From assembly GCA_049340005.1 (NCBI GenBank), contig JBMPIY010000001.1: a DNA stretch of 64,000 nucleotides; one strand, given 5' to 3'. Within the stretch, counting starts at the first letter, position 1; each line of letters opens with the position of its first letter. The notes beneath the pieces were generated by a model that was not told where the DNA came from, made no database searches, and saw nothing but the letters and a program-made list of their open reading frames with translations. Of this stretch, positions 44,658 through 53,119 are shown piece after piece. Both the position numbers and the translations under genes were made by a program. Source of the stretch: CAXBDP01 sp963974465 (GTDB lineage Bacteria; Bacteroidota; Bacteroidia; Cytophagales; Cyclobacteriaceae).

Positions 44658-45868
44658 TTTATTTGAAGGTTTTCATAAATGAGTGAAGCCATGATAAACG
44701 GCCCAACGCCTTTTGGGTCATTGTTACGACGTGGCTCATTGATGTAGTATTCATACGTGCCGCTTCGGTATGGATTACCTCCGAGGCCGGCAACTGCACA
44801 AACCTCTGTAATACTTAAAGCTCCAGTTTCATCTTCGATAATGAAATTATCAATAATGCCCTGATAAGCTTTAACTCCATGATCTTGATAGGATTTGTCT
44901 ATGTATCCTTTATCAGAGGCTTTCAGTAGAAAATAAGTAAACATACTTGAGGCAGAGGCTTCAAGGTAATTTCCCTCCCGCCCTTTTTTATCGACTACTT
45001 GATACCAAAGTCCTGTTTCCGCATCTTGATGTTTGATAATTCCGGCAGCTAATTTTTTAGCGATATCAATTATCATTTCCCTTTTTGGGTGATTAGCAGG
45101 TATAAAATCAAGTACATCCGGCAATGCCATGGCAAACCAACCTATACTCCTTCCCCAAAATTCCGGAGAAAGACCTGTGATAGAATCAGCCCAGGCTTGT
45201 TCGCGTAAATCATCATAGCCATGATAGTACAAACCGCTAATAGAATCGTATGCATATTTATCGATCAGTTCGATTTGCAATGCAACATCATCAAACAACT
45301 CAGGCTCATTGAATTCAGCCGCATATTGTGCTAGGAATGGTGAACCCATATACAATCCGTCGAGCCACATTTGGCCTGGGTAGATCTTTTTATGCCAAAA
45401 TCCTCCCGCATCAATTCTAGGATGATTACGCATCTGATCCCTCAAATCATCCACTGCCAGTTTATATTTTTCTTCGCCGGTTGCTTTATAAAGCTCTATT
45501 AAAAATTTACCGCCATTTACTCTATCAATATTAAAATCAGACTTTTTGTAGGTGTTTATCACGCCATTTTCATCAATCATAAAGTCAGCATAGTACTTAA
45601 TATAATCTAAATACTTCTGTTCGCCGGTTTCATCCCATACGCGATCAATTGCTGAACAAATCAAGCCTTGTGTATAATCCCATTTTGGTTTTTCAAGAAA
45701 ATCAATCGTCCAAACTTCAGGATTGCGAGCCATCTCTGCATCTGCCATGCGAATGGAATATGGCTTGGGAGCTTCTACCTGTTCCGTACTTTCACTGCAA
45801 GAACTTAAAATTGCCAAGCCGCAGAAATTGAGAAGAATTAGTCGAATGAAATATATTGATCGATGCAT
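44654..45868 (-). CDS. GH105 unsaturated (rhamno)galacturonyl hydrolase lipoprotein
   Basis: The 404-residue lipoprotein (lipobox LAILSSC) is an alpha/alpha-toroid: KWDYTQGLICSAI, FNIDRVNGGKFLIELY, GGFWHKKIYPGQMWLDGLYMGSPF with the catalytic Asp, then FWGRSIGWFAMALPDVLD. Family GH105 removes the unsaturated uronate that lyases leave at oligomer ends. It works with the two PL1 enzymes of the locus and feeds KduI. Directly upstream of the pectinesterase gene. Confidence 0.92.
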   Translation of the reverse strand: MHRSIYFIRLILLNFCGLAILSSCSESTEQVEAPKPYSIRMADAEMARNPEVWTIDFLEKPKWDYTQGLICSAIDRVWDETGEQKYLDYIKYYADFMIDENGVINTYKKSDFNIDRVNGGKFLIELYKATGEEKYKLAVDDLRDQMRNHPRIDAGGFWHKKIYPGQMWLDGLYMGSPFLAQYAAEFNEPELFDDVALQIELIDKYAYDSISGLYYHGYDDLREQAWADSITGLSPEFWGRSIGWFAMALPDVLDFIPANHPKREMIIDIAKKLAAGIIKHQDAETGLWYQVVDKKGREGNYLEASASSMFTYFLLKASDKGYIDKSYQDHGVKAYQGIIDNFIIEDETGALSITEVCAVAGLGGNPYRSGTYEYYINEPRRNNDPKGVGPFIMASLIYENLQIN

Positions 45869-45878
45869 TGAGGTAAAT

Positions 45879-47141
45879 TTAAAAATTGATTTTCAGCGGA
45901 TTAGATAATTCCTGAATCACTTGTTCCAGATAAGCAATGAATTCTTCTTTATTTGTAATCCCATCCTTTTCTTGTTCCCAAGCGGCAGCAAAATAGTAAT
46001 CGAAAGCAGTTAAATCCGACCCAAAACTTACCACATGGCTATACTCATCTTGCGTACTTTCAATCAATTGTTCAGTTGGAAAGAAAATAGCGATTCCTAA
46101 ACTATCACCAGCCAGACTCTGTAAGCCATAAGTTGCCAAATAACTGTATTCCAAATTGCTATCACTTTTTATCAGTTCACCATTTGGATCAATAATTAAA
46201 CCTGTTGCTACATTGGACATAGGTCGAGAGAAGCTCAAAGAATTTTTAGACAATCTAGTGCCTGCATGGATACTAATAACAGATTCAACATCTACTTTAC
46301 CATCGGGCAAATTCCAGCCATAGTAATTGGTTTTGATGGATGAGTAAACAGATCCATCGAATTGAATTTCTGAATACAAGCTATCCGTTTCGTCCACTCT
46401 TCGGGCTTTACCATCTATAAGTGTGGCAATAGAACCCAAACCCAGCGAGCTCCCGACTTTGAGGATGTCCATCCCCCAGTCTTGCATTTCGTGATAGGAA
46501 TCGAATCCATCCAAACCAACCTTTTGCAATATTGGCTCACTTACTTTTTTACCAAAAACGTCGATACCATTTCGCCAATCTAAATAAAAGCGATATCCAA
46601 CTTTGTCTGACTCCCAACCCGGGCCTTCATAGCGGATATAAAATGAGTGATCTGTATGTTCATCTGGTACTCTAAGAGTGGTAATATTTACAAAATCACC
46701 ACCAATATATTTTCTATCTTCAAAATAGCCACCCTCCTTCACAGACAATTCAGCTTGTGTCAGTTTTGGATAATTTCTCTCAATTGAATTTTCTGAATCA
46801 TAGCTAATGGAAATAGCTTGTGTTGCATTTGGTCCAATTTCCGGCAAAACAAAAACCAAATCGTCATTTGCATTGATTTCTGCACTCAACTCAGTCTCTC
46901 CGAACATTACTACAAAACCATCAACATTGAAATCTGTGGCTTTAGCTATTATAAAACTGATGGGTATTTCGATTAATTGATTTTGGCGTAACTTGTCTAT
47001 TGGATTACTTACGGTAAACTCAATAGTAGAATTTGCACTCTCTGATGATTGTTCATTTGCCTCACATGAAGTCAAAAACACAATAGCAAGTGCCAAAACT
47101 GCCTTTGAAAGGTTAGAATAAATTTTGAATGGGCTATTCAT
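45879..47141 (-). CDS. DUF4861-family lipoprotein
   Basis: The 420-residue lipoprotein (lipobox VFLTSC) carries the DUF4861 pattern: YEGPGWESDKVGYRFYLDWRNGIDVFGKK, YHEMQDWGMDILKVGSSLGLGSIA (shown here by its segments only) and FDYYFAAAWEQEKDGI near the C-terminus. The family is frequent in Bacteroidota pectin and uronate loci, but its role is not established. The position as first gene of the minus-strand operon, opposite kduI, makes it part of the pectin regulon. Confidence 0.85.
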   Translation of the reverse strand: MNSPFKIYSNLSKAVLALAIVFLTSCEANEQSSESANSTIEFTVSNPIDKLRQNQLIEIPISFIIAKATDFNVDGFVVMFGETELSAEINANDDLVFVLPEIGPNATQAISISYDSENSIERNYPKLTQAELSVKEGGYFEDRKYIGGDFVNITTLRVPDEHTDHSFYIRYEGPGWESDKVGYRFYLDWRNGIDVFGKKVSEPILQKVGLDGFDSYHEMQDWGMDILKVGSSLGLGSIATLIDGKARRVDETDSLYSEIQFDGSVYSSIKTNYYGWNLPDGKVDVESVISIHAGTRLSKNSLSFSRPMSNVATGLIIDPNGELIKSDSNLEYSYLATYGLQSLAGDSLGIAIFFPTEQLIESTQDEYSHVVSFGSDLTAFDYYFAAAWEQEKDGITNKEEFIAYLEQVIQELSNPLKINF

Positions 47142-47209
47142 TTTGAATATTATTGAGGCTTTTAGTAAAAAAAAACAGAGCTAACTCAAACACAATTTCA
47201 TGATATTTG

Positions 47210-47223
47210 AGCAATCGATTGCA
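47210..47223. promoter_or_regulatory. LacI-type operator between DUF4861 gene and kduI (left)
   Basis: AGCAATCGATTGCA holds the palindromic core GCAATCGATTGC and fits 13 of 14 positions of TGnAAnCGnTTnCA. It lies 69 bases before the DUF4861 start codon. Confidence 0.78.
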
Positions 47224-47380
47224 TATTTAGAAATTTTACTTGGAATAACAAAGCAAGTCAAAATCTTTTTTAATCGCCTATTATAATAGTATTTGGAACA
47301 ATTTGCGGGAGGATGATGTAATCAGAGAGAAAATAAAGCTGAATATTTTTTGTTAAATTAATTAGAAATCGTCTTTTTTG

Positions 47381-47394
47381 TGCAAACGATTACA
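47381..47394. promoter_or_regulatory. LacI-type operator directly before kduI (right)
   Basis: TGCAAACGATTACA fits TGnAAnCGnTTnCA at every fixed position. It ends eight bases before the kduI ATG, so a bound repressor would cover the start of transcription of the operon that also encodes the regulator. Centre distance to the left operator is 171 bases. Confidence 0.8.
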
Positions 47395-47401
47395 CGGAAC
47401 T

Positions 47402-48241
47402 ATGCAAATGAAAATTTCTACAAGATATGCCGCCCATCCCAATGACGTTGAAAAATATTCTACCGAACAACTGCGTGAGCATTTTCTAATTCCTGATCTG
47501 TTTATTAAAGATACAATTTCTGGAGTATATACCACTAATGATAGACTAATTGTTGGTGGAATTCATCCGGTAAGCCAAAGTCTTCGTCTAGAGACGGTAG
47601 ATCAGCTGAAGGCTGAATACTTTCTAGAACGTCGTGAAATTGGAATTATTAATATTGGTGCTCCTGCGACTATCAAAGTGGATGGAGAAACAATCACACT
47701 AGCTAATAAAGAAGCATTATACATAGGTAAAGGAGCAAAAGATGTAACATTTGAACCTTTAGCAAGTGGAGAAGCAAAACTGTATTTTAATTCTGCGCCT
47801 GCTCATTGCTCCTATCCTACTCGCAAAATTGGAATGAATGAAGCTAATATTATGGAAATGGGCTCTGCAAATGAATCCAACCATCGCTTAATTCACCAAT
47901 TAATTGTGAACTCAATTTTACCCACCTGCCAATTGCAAATGGGTTTGACCATGCTGAAACCAGGCAGCGTTTGGAACACAATGCCTGCTCATACGCATGA
48001 CCGACGAATGGAAGCCTATTTTTATTTTGATTTAGACGAAAAGGCCGCGGTTTCTCATTTTATGGGCAGACCACAATCTACCCGAAACCTTTGGGTGCAC
48101 AATGAGCAAGCAGTAATTTCACCACCTTGGTCTATTCATAGTGGCGCTGGCACATCCAACTATACGTTTATATGGGGTATGGCTGGCGAAAATCTTGACT
48201 ATGGCGATATGGATAAAGTTAGCCCAACAGAATTGAGATAA
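47402..48241 (+). CDS. kduI: 5-keto-4-deoxyuronate isomerase
   Basis: The protein of about 279 residues matches KduI along its length: DRLIVGGIHPVSQ, YFLERREIGIINIG, ALYIGKGAKDV, NSAPAHCSYPTRKI and the metal-binding MPAHTHDRRMEAYFYF, then WSIHSGAGTSNYTFIWG. It converts 5-keto-4-deoxyuronate, formed from the unsaturated uronate, to 2,5-diketo-3-deoxygluconate. The start is the ATG at 47402 or the one two codons later; an in-frame TTG upstream lies in the operator and is unlikely. Confidence 0.94.
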   Translation: MQMKISTRYAAHPNDVEKYSTEQLREHFLIPDLFIKDTISGVYTTNDRLIVGGIHPVSQSLRLETVDQLKAEYFLERREIGIINIGAPATIKVDGETITLANKEALYIGKGAKDVTFEPLASGEAKLYFNSAPAHCSYPTRKIGMNEANIMEMGSANESNHRLIHQLIVNSILPTCQLQMGLTMLKPGSVWNTMPAHTHDRRMEAYFYFDLDEKAAVSHFMGRPQSTRNLWVHNEQAVISPPWSIHSGAGTSNYTFIWGMAGENLDYGDMDKVSPTELR

Positions 48242-48242
48242 G

Positions 48243-49031
48243 ATGAAAAACCTGTTTGATCTTTCTGGCAAAACTGCATTAGTTACTGGCGCAACTCATG
48301 GATTGGGAATGGCAATGGCCAAAGCCCTAGCGAATAATGGGGCTACATTAATCATAAATGGACATACTCCTGCCAAAATGGAAAAAGCTTTGGCAGAATA
48401 CAAAGCTGATGGAATAGAAGCGCATGGCTATTTGTTTGATGTAACTGATGAACAAGCTGTAGATCAATATATAAGTGAAATTGAAACGAAGTTTGGCTCT
48501 ATAGATATACTTGTAAACAATGCAGGTAAAATAATGCGAGAACCAGCTTTGGAGATGAAAGTATCAGATTTCCGCAGCGTAATAGACGTTGATTTGGTTT
48601 CTCCATTTATTATGGCGCAGCGGGTAGCAAAAGGAATGGTTCGAAATGGTGGTGGCAAAATCATCAATATTTGCTCTATGATGTCTGAATTAGGTCGAGA
48701 TACCGTTACAGCCTATGCTGCTGCAAAAGGAGGTCTAAAAATGCTCACTCGCAATTTAGCTACCGAATGGGCAAGACTCAACATTCAGGTAAATGGCATT
48801 GGTCCTGGCTATTTTGCTACTGAGCAAACTGCACCAATTCGTGTAAGCGGACATCCAATGAATGAATTTATCATAAATAGAACACCAGCCGGAAGATGGG
48901 GAAACCCGGAAGATTTGGCTGGAACCACCATATTTTTAGCTTCGGAAGCAAGTAATTTCGTGAATGGGCAAATTATTTATGTAGATGGGGGTATTCTTGC
49001 AACTATTGGGAAACCGTATGATCTAACCTAA
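48243..49031 (+). CDS. kduD: 2-keto-3-deoxygluconate 5-dehydrogenase
   Basis: The 262-residue SDR has TGATHGLGMAMA for the cofactor, NNAG near residue 90, the catalytic Ser in CSMMSELGRD and YAAAKGG, with the C-terminal segment IYVDGG common to KduD and gluconate 5-dehydrogenases. It reduces 2,5-diketo-3-deoxygluconate to KDG. It starts one base after the kduI stop, which fixes its role. Confidence 0.92.
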   Translation: MKNLFDLSGKTALVTGATHGLGMAMAKALANNGATLIINGHTPAKMEKALAEYKADGIEAHGYLFDVTDEQAVDQYISEIETKFGSIDILVNNAGKIMREPALEMKVSDFRSVIDVDLVSPFIMAQRVAKGMVRNGGGKIINICSMMSELGRDTVTAYAAAKGGLKMLTRNLATEWARLNIQVNGIGPGYFATEQTAPIRVSGHPMNEFIINRTPAGRWGNPEDLAGTTIFLASEASNFVNGQIIYVDGGILATIGKPYDLT

Positions 49032-49037
49032 ATTATT

Positions 49038-50069
49038 ATGGCAAAAAATTCCGGAAAGGCAACTATACATGATATCGCAGAGCAATTGAATATTACTGCA
49101 TCTACTGTCTCGCGTGCGTTAAATGACAATCCAAGGATTTCAGACGCCACAAAGAAATTGGTGCATAAAATGGCTCGGCAGCTCAACTATCAGCCAAATA
49201 ATATTGCATCGGCTCTAAGAAGTGGGAAAAGCAAATTGATTGGTGTAGTAGTACCTACTACCAATCGTAATTTTTTCTCAAGCGTAGCAAGAGGAATTGA
49301 CGATGTTGCCAATAAGCTCAATTATCAAGTAATCATCTCCCAATCGTACGATAGCTACGAAAAGGAAGTGCAGAATATTGAAGCTCTAATGAGTGCTCGA
49401 GTAGATGGGATAATTGCTTCGGTGAGTAAAAACACAGAGAATTTTGATCACTTCAAAAGAGTGATGGACAAAGGTATTCCATTGGTATTGTTTGATCGAA
49501 TCACTAATGAATTAGATGTAAGTCAAGTAGTTATAGATGATTATCAAGGTGCATATCAAATTGTAGAGCATTTGATCCAGCAAGGATATAAGCGGATTGC
49601 ACACTTTACCAGTCCAAAGAAAATTAACATTTATAAAGAACGTCTAAGAGGTTATTTGGACGCATTGTTCGATCATAATATTGAGCCTGATCCTGCGCTA
49701 ATTGTAGAAAGCAATATGCAATTGGAAGATGGAAAAAACAGTATGATTGAGCTGTTTGAAAGAAATGTTCCATTCGATGCAGTATTTTCTTCATCAGATT
49801 ATGCTGCGATGGGTGCGATGCAGGTATTAAAGCAAAATGGGAAAAGGATTCCTCAAGATGTAGGCGTAGCTGGATTTGGAAATGAGCCATTTACTTCATT
49901 TACAGATCCTTCTCTCACCACTGTAGATCAGGTAAATATTTCGATGGGACATGTAGCCGCAGAAACATTTTTTGATTTACTCCAAAATCCGAAAAAAGCT
50001 ACCATACAACAGAAAACAGTATTGAAGCCTGAAGTCATATTCAGAGATTCAACTAAAAGAAATTCTTAA
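49038..50069 (+). CDS. LacI-family transcriptional regulator of the pectin locus
   Basis: The 343-residue protein has a LacI helix-turn-helix with hinge (ATIHDIAEQLNITASTVSRA, then LNYQPNNIASALRSGKS, residues about 7-65) and a periplasmic-binding-protein-like effector domain (LIGVVVPTTNRNFFSSVARG, IPLVLFDRI, DAVFSSSDYAAMGAMQ). It lies within the operon it most likely controls. Five LacI-type operators in the window, all near pectin or uronate genes, are its probable targets. The inducer is likely KDG or another uronate intermediate, by analogy; it cannot be read from the sequence. Confidence 0.9.
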   Translation: MAKNSGKATIHDIAEQLNITASTVSRALNDNPRISDATKKLVHKMARQLNYQPNNIASALRSGKSKLIGVVVPTTNRNFFSSVARGIDDVANKLNYQVIISQSYDSYEKEVQNIEALMSARVDGIIASVSKNTENFDHFKRVMDKGIPLVLFDRITNELDVSQVVIDDYQGAYQIVEHLIQQGYKRIAHFTSPKKINIYKERLRGYLDALFDHNIEPDPALIVESNMQLEDGKNSMIELFERNVPFDAVFSSSDYAAMGAMQVLKQNGKRIPQDVGVAGFGNEPFTSFTDPSLTTVDQVNISMGHVAAETFFDLLQNPKKATIQQKTVLKPEVIFRDSTKRNS

Positions 50070-50084
50070 ATAAAATAAACAGAA

Positions 50085-51524
50085 ATGGTTACATCAAGCC
50101 ATAGTATTGAAACGAAGAAATCAGTTTCTACATTTTTGAACGAGGACTTTCTACTTACAAATGAATTTGCGAAAAGGCTTTACCACAATCACGCAGCTCA
50201 TTTGCCTATTATAGATTATCATTGTCATTTATCCCCACAATACATTGCTGAGAATAAAATCTTCAATCAGATTACGGAAGCTTGGCTCGATGGTGACCAC
50301 TACAAATGGCGGGCAATGAGGACTTTAGGAATTGATGAGAAATATATTACAGGCAATGCCGAACCTCATCAGAAGTTCCAGCAATGGGCCAAAACTGTTC
50401 CTTATACAGTAAGAAATCCCTTATATCATTGGTCGCATTTGGAGCTGAAAAGATACTTTGGGATAGACATGCTATTGACGGCCAATACAGCCGATGAGAT
50501 ATATACTGAAACCTCCCGCCAACTCAAATCTGAGTCTTATGGAGCATTCGGATTATTAAAAAAGATGAATGTCGAAACAGTTTGTTCTACAGACGACCCG
50601 ATTGATAGTTTGGAATATCATGATCTGGCCAAAAGTAAAGATTTGCATCCTAATCTATTGCCTGCGTTTCGTCCTGATAAAGCTTATGCCGTAGAAAACA
50701 CAAAAACCTACCTGGTTTATTTAGAGAAACTTGGTGAAACAAGTAATATCAATATTCACAAGTACGATGATTTGCTTGATGCACTAAAGAACCGGGTAAA
50801 TTATTTCCATTCAAAAGGAGGTAGACTATCTGACCATGGATTAGAGCAGCTTTATTACTTTGAAGAGAATACTTTCGATATCAACCAGATTTTCAGACGG
50901 ATCACAAGGCGGGAGGAATTATCCATTCCCGAAATTCAATTCTTCAAATTCAAGACTTTGCTTCATTTGAGTAAAATGTACCATGCATTAGGCTGGACGC
51001 AACAGTACCATTTGGGTGCGTTGCGTAATACAAACACTCGAATGCTAAGCACTCTTGGGCCAGATACAGGCTACGATTCTATTGGTGATTTCCCGCAAGC
51101 ACAAGCATTGGGTGCATATCTAAATAAGTTAGATTCTACAGATCAACTTGCCAAAACAATCTTGTATAACCTCAACCCAGCAGACAATGAAGTAATGGCA
51201 ACTATGATTGGCAACTTCAATGATGGATCGGTAAAAGGCAAAATCCAATTTGGCTCTGGCTGGTGGTTTTTAGATCAAAAGGATGGGATTGAAAAACAAT
51301 TGAATGCGCTTTCGAACTTGAATTTACTTAGCTGCTTTGTGGGCATGCTTACGGATTCTCGCAGCTTCTTATCCTTTCCAAGACATGAGTATTTCCGACG
51401 TGTGCTTTGCAATTTGATTGGACGAGATGTAGCCAATGGCGAGTTGCCAGCAGATGAAGTTTGGTTAGGCAAAATTGTATCCGATATCTGCTATCACAAT
51501 GCCAAGGAGTATTTCAAATTTTAA
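50085..51524 (+). CDS. uxaC: Uronate isomerase
   Basis: The 479-residue TIM-barrel enzyme carries IIDYHCHLSPQYIAENK with the metal His pair, GDHYKWRAMRTLGI, VCSTDDPIDSL, LGALRNTNTRM and FVGMLTDSRSF, all conserved in UxaC. It converts D-galacturonate to D-tagaturonate (and glucuronate to fructuronate). Fourth gene of the kduI operon; it takes the free galacturonate released by GH28. Confidence 0.94.
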   Translation: MVTSSHSIETKKSVSTFLNEDFLLTNEFAKRLYHNHAAHLPIIDYHCHLSPQYIAENKIFNQITEAWLDGDHYKWRAMRTLGIDEKYITGNAEPHQKFQQWAKTVPYTVRNPLYHWSHLELKRYFGIDMLLTANTADEIYTETSRQLKSESYGAFGLLKKMNVETVCSTDDPIDSLEYHDLAKSKDLHPNLLPAFRPDKAYAVENTKTYLVYLEKLGETSNINIHKYDDLLDALKNRVNYFHSKGGRLSDHGLEQLYYFEENTFDINQIFRRITRREELSIPEIQFFKFKTLLHLSKMYHALGWTQQYHLGALRNTNTRMLSTLGPDTGYDSIGDFPQAQALGAYLNKLDSTDQLAKTILYNLNPADNEVMATMIGNFNDGSVKGKIQFGSGWWFLDQKDGIEKQLNALSNLNLLSCFVGMLTDSRSFLSFPRHEYFRRVLCNLIGRDVANGELPADEVWLGKIVSDICYHNAKEYFKF

Positions 51525-51580
51525 AATTTAAGACTCCAATACCATCCACCATATTGTTTTTATAGCTCAATTTTCTAGCA

Positions 51581-52984
51581 ATGCGTTCACTTACACGACA
51601 AAATAGTAACAGCAAATCTGACCGTGCTGTAAAGGTAATTCAGTTTGGAGAAGGTAATTTCCTCAGAGCATTTGTAGATTGGATGCTCGATATTTTAAAT
51701 GAAAAAACAGGTTTCGATGGAGACGTACAAATTGTACAACCTATAGAAAATGGAATGGGCGAATTGCTCAACAAACAAGAAGGCTTGTATCATGTATTGA
51801 TACAGGGTCTCGAAGGAAACAAACAGGTCGATACAATCAGGCTAATTAAAAATATTAAATCAGTAATCAATCCATATACGAATTACAATGAGTATTTGAA
51901 ATTAGCTGAAAACAAAGATTTGAAACTGATAATATCAAATACAACCGAGGCTGGAATTGTTTTTAGTGAATTGGATAAAGATTTTGAAAATACACCAATA
52001 ACTTATCCTGGTAAGTTGACAGCCCTTTTGTATTATAGATTTAGCCAGAAACAAGAGATAAAGAATCAGCCATTAGTTATCATCCCATGCGAGTTAATTG
52101 AGAAAAATGGAGACAAGCTAAAAAAATGTATTCTGCAATATGCAGATTTATGGGAGTTATCAACAGAGTTTATGGATTGGCTGGAAAGAAATATCACTTT
52201 TTGCAACTCTTTGGTAGATCGTATTGTGCCGGGCTATCCTAAAGAAACCATTTCAGAAATAAAAGCTAAAATTGGCTTTGATGATAGTATGGTAGTAAAA
52301 GCTGAGCCGTACCATTTGTGGGCTATTGAAGGGCCAAAAGAGCTTTACCATTTACTACCATTTGATAAGGCAGGTCTTAAAGTAAAGATCGTGGATGATA
52401 TTCATCCATTCCGTATAAGGAAAGTACGAATACTTAATGGCGTACATACTGCTATGATGGCCTATGCTTATTTAAGAGGATTTAGAGCAGTGAAAGAAAC
52501 GGTTGAAGATCCACAAATGGCTGAGTTTATTAAAGACCTTATATTCGAGGAAATCATACCTACCATTGATTTACCGAAAGAAGAGTTAGTCGAATTTGCA
52601 AACGATGTAATGGATCGTTTCAGAAACCCATTTATTCATCACGAATGGAAAAGTATTGCCTTAAATTCAGTTTCAAAATTCAAAGTAAGAGTATTGCCCT
52701 CAATGCTTGACTATAAAGCTGCAAATGGAAATTGGCCTATTAAATTGGTAATGGCAATGGCGGCATTATTTCAATTCTACAAAGGCACTCAAAATGGTGA
52801 AACTCTTCCGGTAAGCGATGATGAAGAAGTAATTGCCTTTTTTCAAAATGCTTGGCTGAAAGAAAACCCAACTGAAGTTGCAAAAACGATTCTTGCAAAT
52901 GCTGAATTGTGGGGACAAGACTTGAGTAGTGGTGAGGAGTTGCTTGGATTGATCACTGAGTATTTGACTAAAGAAATTGCGTAA
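51581..52984 (+). CDS. uxaB: Tagaturonate reductase
   Basis: The 467-residue protein has the mannitol-dehydrogenase-type fold: VIQFGEGNFLRAFVDWMLD at the nucleotide site, ISNTTEAGI, and the C-terminal catalytic helix segment KVRILNGVHTAMMAYAYLRG with the KxxxxNxxH motif. The start and length match UxaB. It reduces tagaturonate to altronate with NADH, between uxaC and uxaA. Last gene of the plus-strand pectin operon; a hairpin follows its stop. Confidence 0.93.
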   Translation: MRSLTRQNSNSKSDRAVKVIQFGEGNFLRAFVDWMLDILNEKTGFDGDVQIVQPIENGMGELLNKQEGLYHVLIQGLEGNKQVDTIRLIKNIKSVINPYTNYNEYLKLAENKDLKLIISNTTEAGIVFSELDKDFENTPITYPGKLTALLYYRFSQKQEIKNQPLVIIPCELIEKNGDKLKKCILQYADLWELSTEFMDWLERNITFCNSLVDRIVPGYPKETISEIKAKIGFDDSMVVKAEPYHLWAIEGPKELYHLLPFDKAGLKVKIVDDIHPFRIRKVRILNGVHTAMMAYAYLRGFRAVKETVEDPQMAEFIKDLIFEEIIPTIDLPKEELVEFANDVMDRFRNPFIHHEWKSIALNSVSKFKVRVLPSMLDYKAANGNWPIKLVMAMAALFQFYKGTQNGETLPVSDDEEVIAFFQNAWLKENPTEVAKTILANAELWGQDLSSGEELLGLITEYLTKEIA

Positions 52985-53002
52985 AAACTTAAGTGACTTA
53001 CT

Positions 53003-53025
53003 CTTCGAGATTTGCAATCTTGAAG
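53003..53025. repeat. Single palindrome of the dispersed repeat family after uxaB
   Basis: AGATT (53008-53012) and AATCT (53016-53020) flank TGC, and outer TTC/GAA bases extend the stem. The TTTGCAAT centre equals that of the twin-hairpin repeats. No T run follows, so it is more likely a REP-like element than a terminator. Confidence 0.55.
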
Positions 53026-53119
53026 TCAGATCAATTGAATTTACAATTCAATTCCTAAAACCTGTTTTAGCATTTTCAATTAATTGAGATGAATCAAATT
53101 AATAGTTATATTCACCTAA

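Noticed and set aside
53003..53025. Terminator after uxaB
   Set aside because: A stem is present but no T run follows on either strand, and the sequence matches the dispersed repeat family better.
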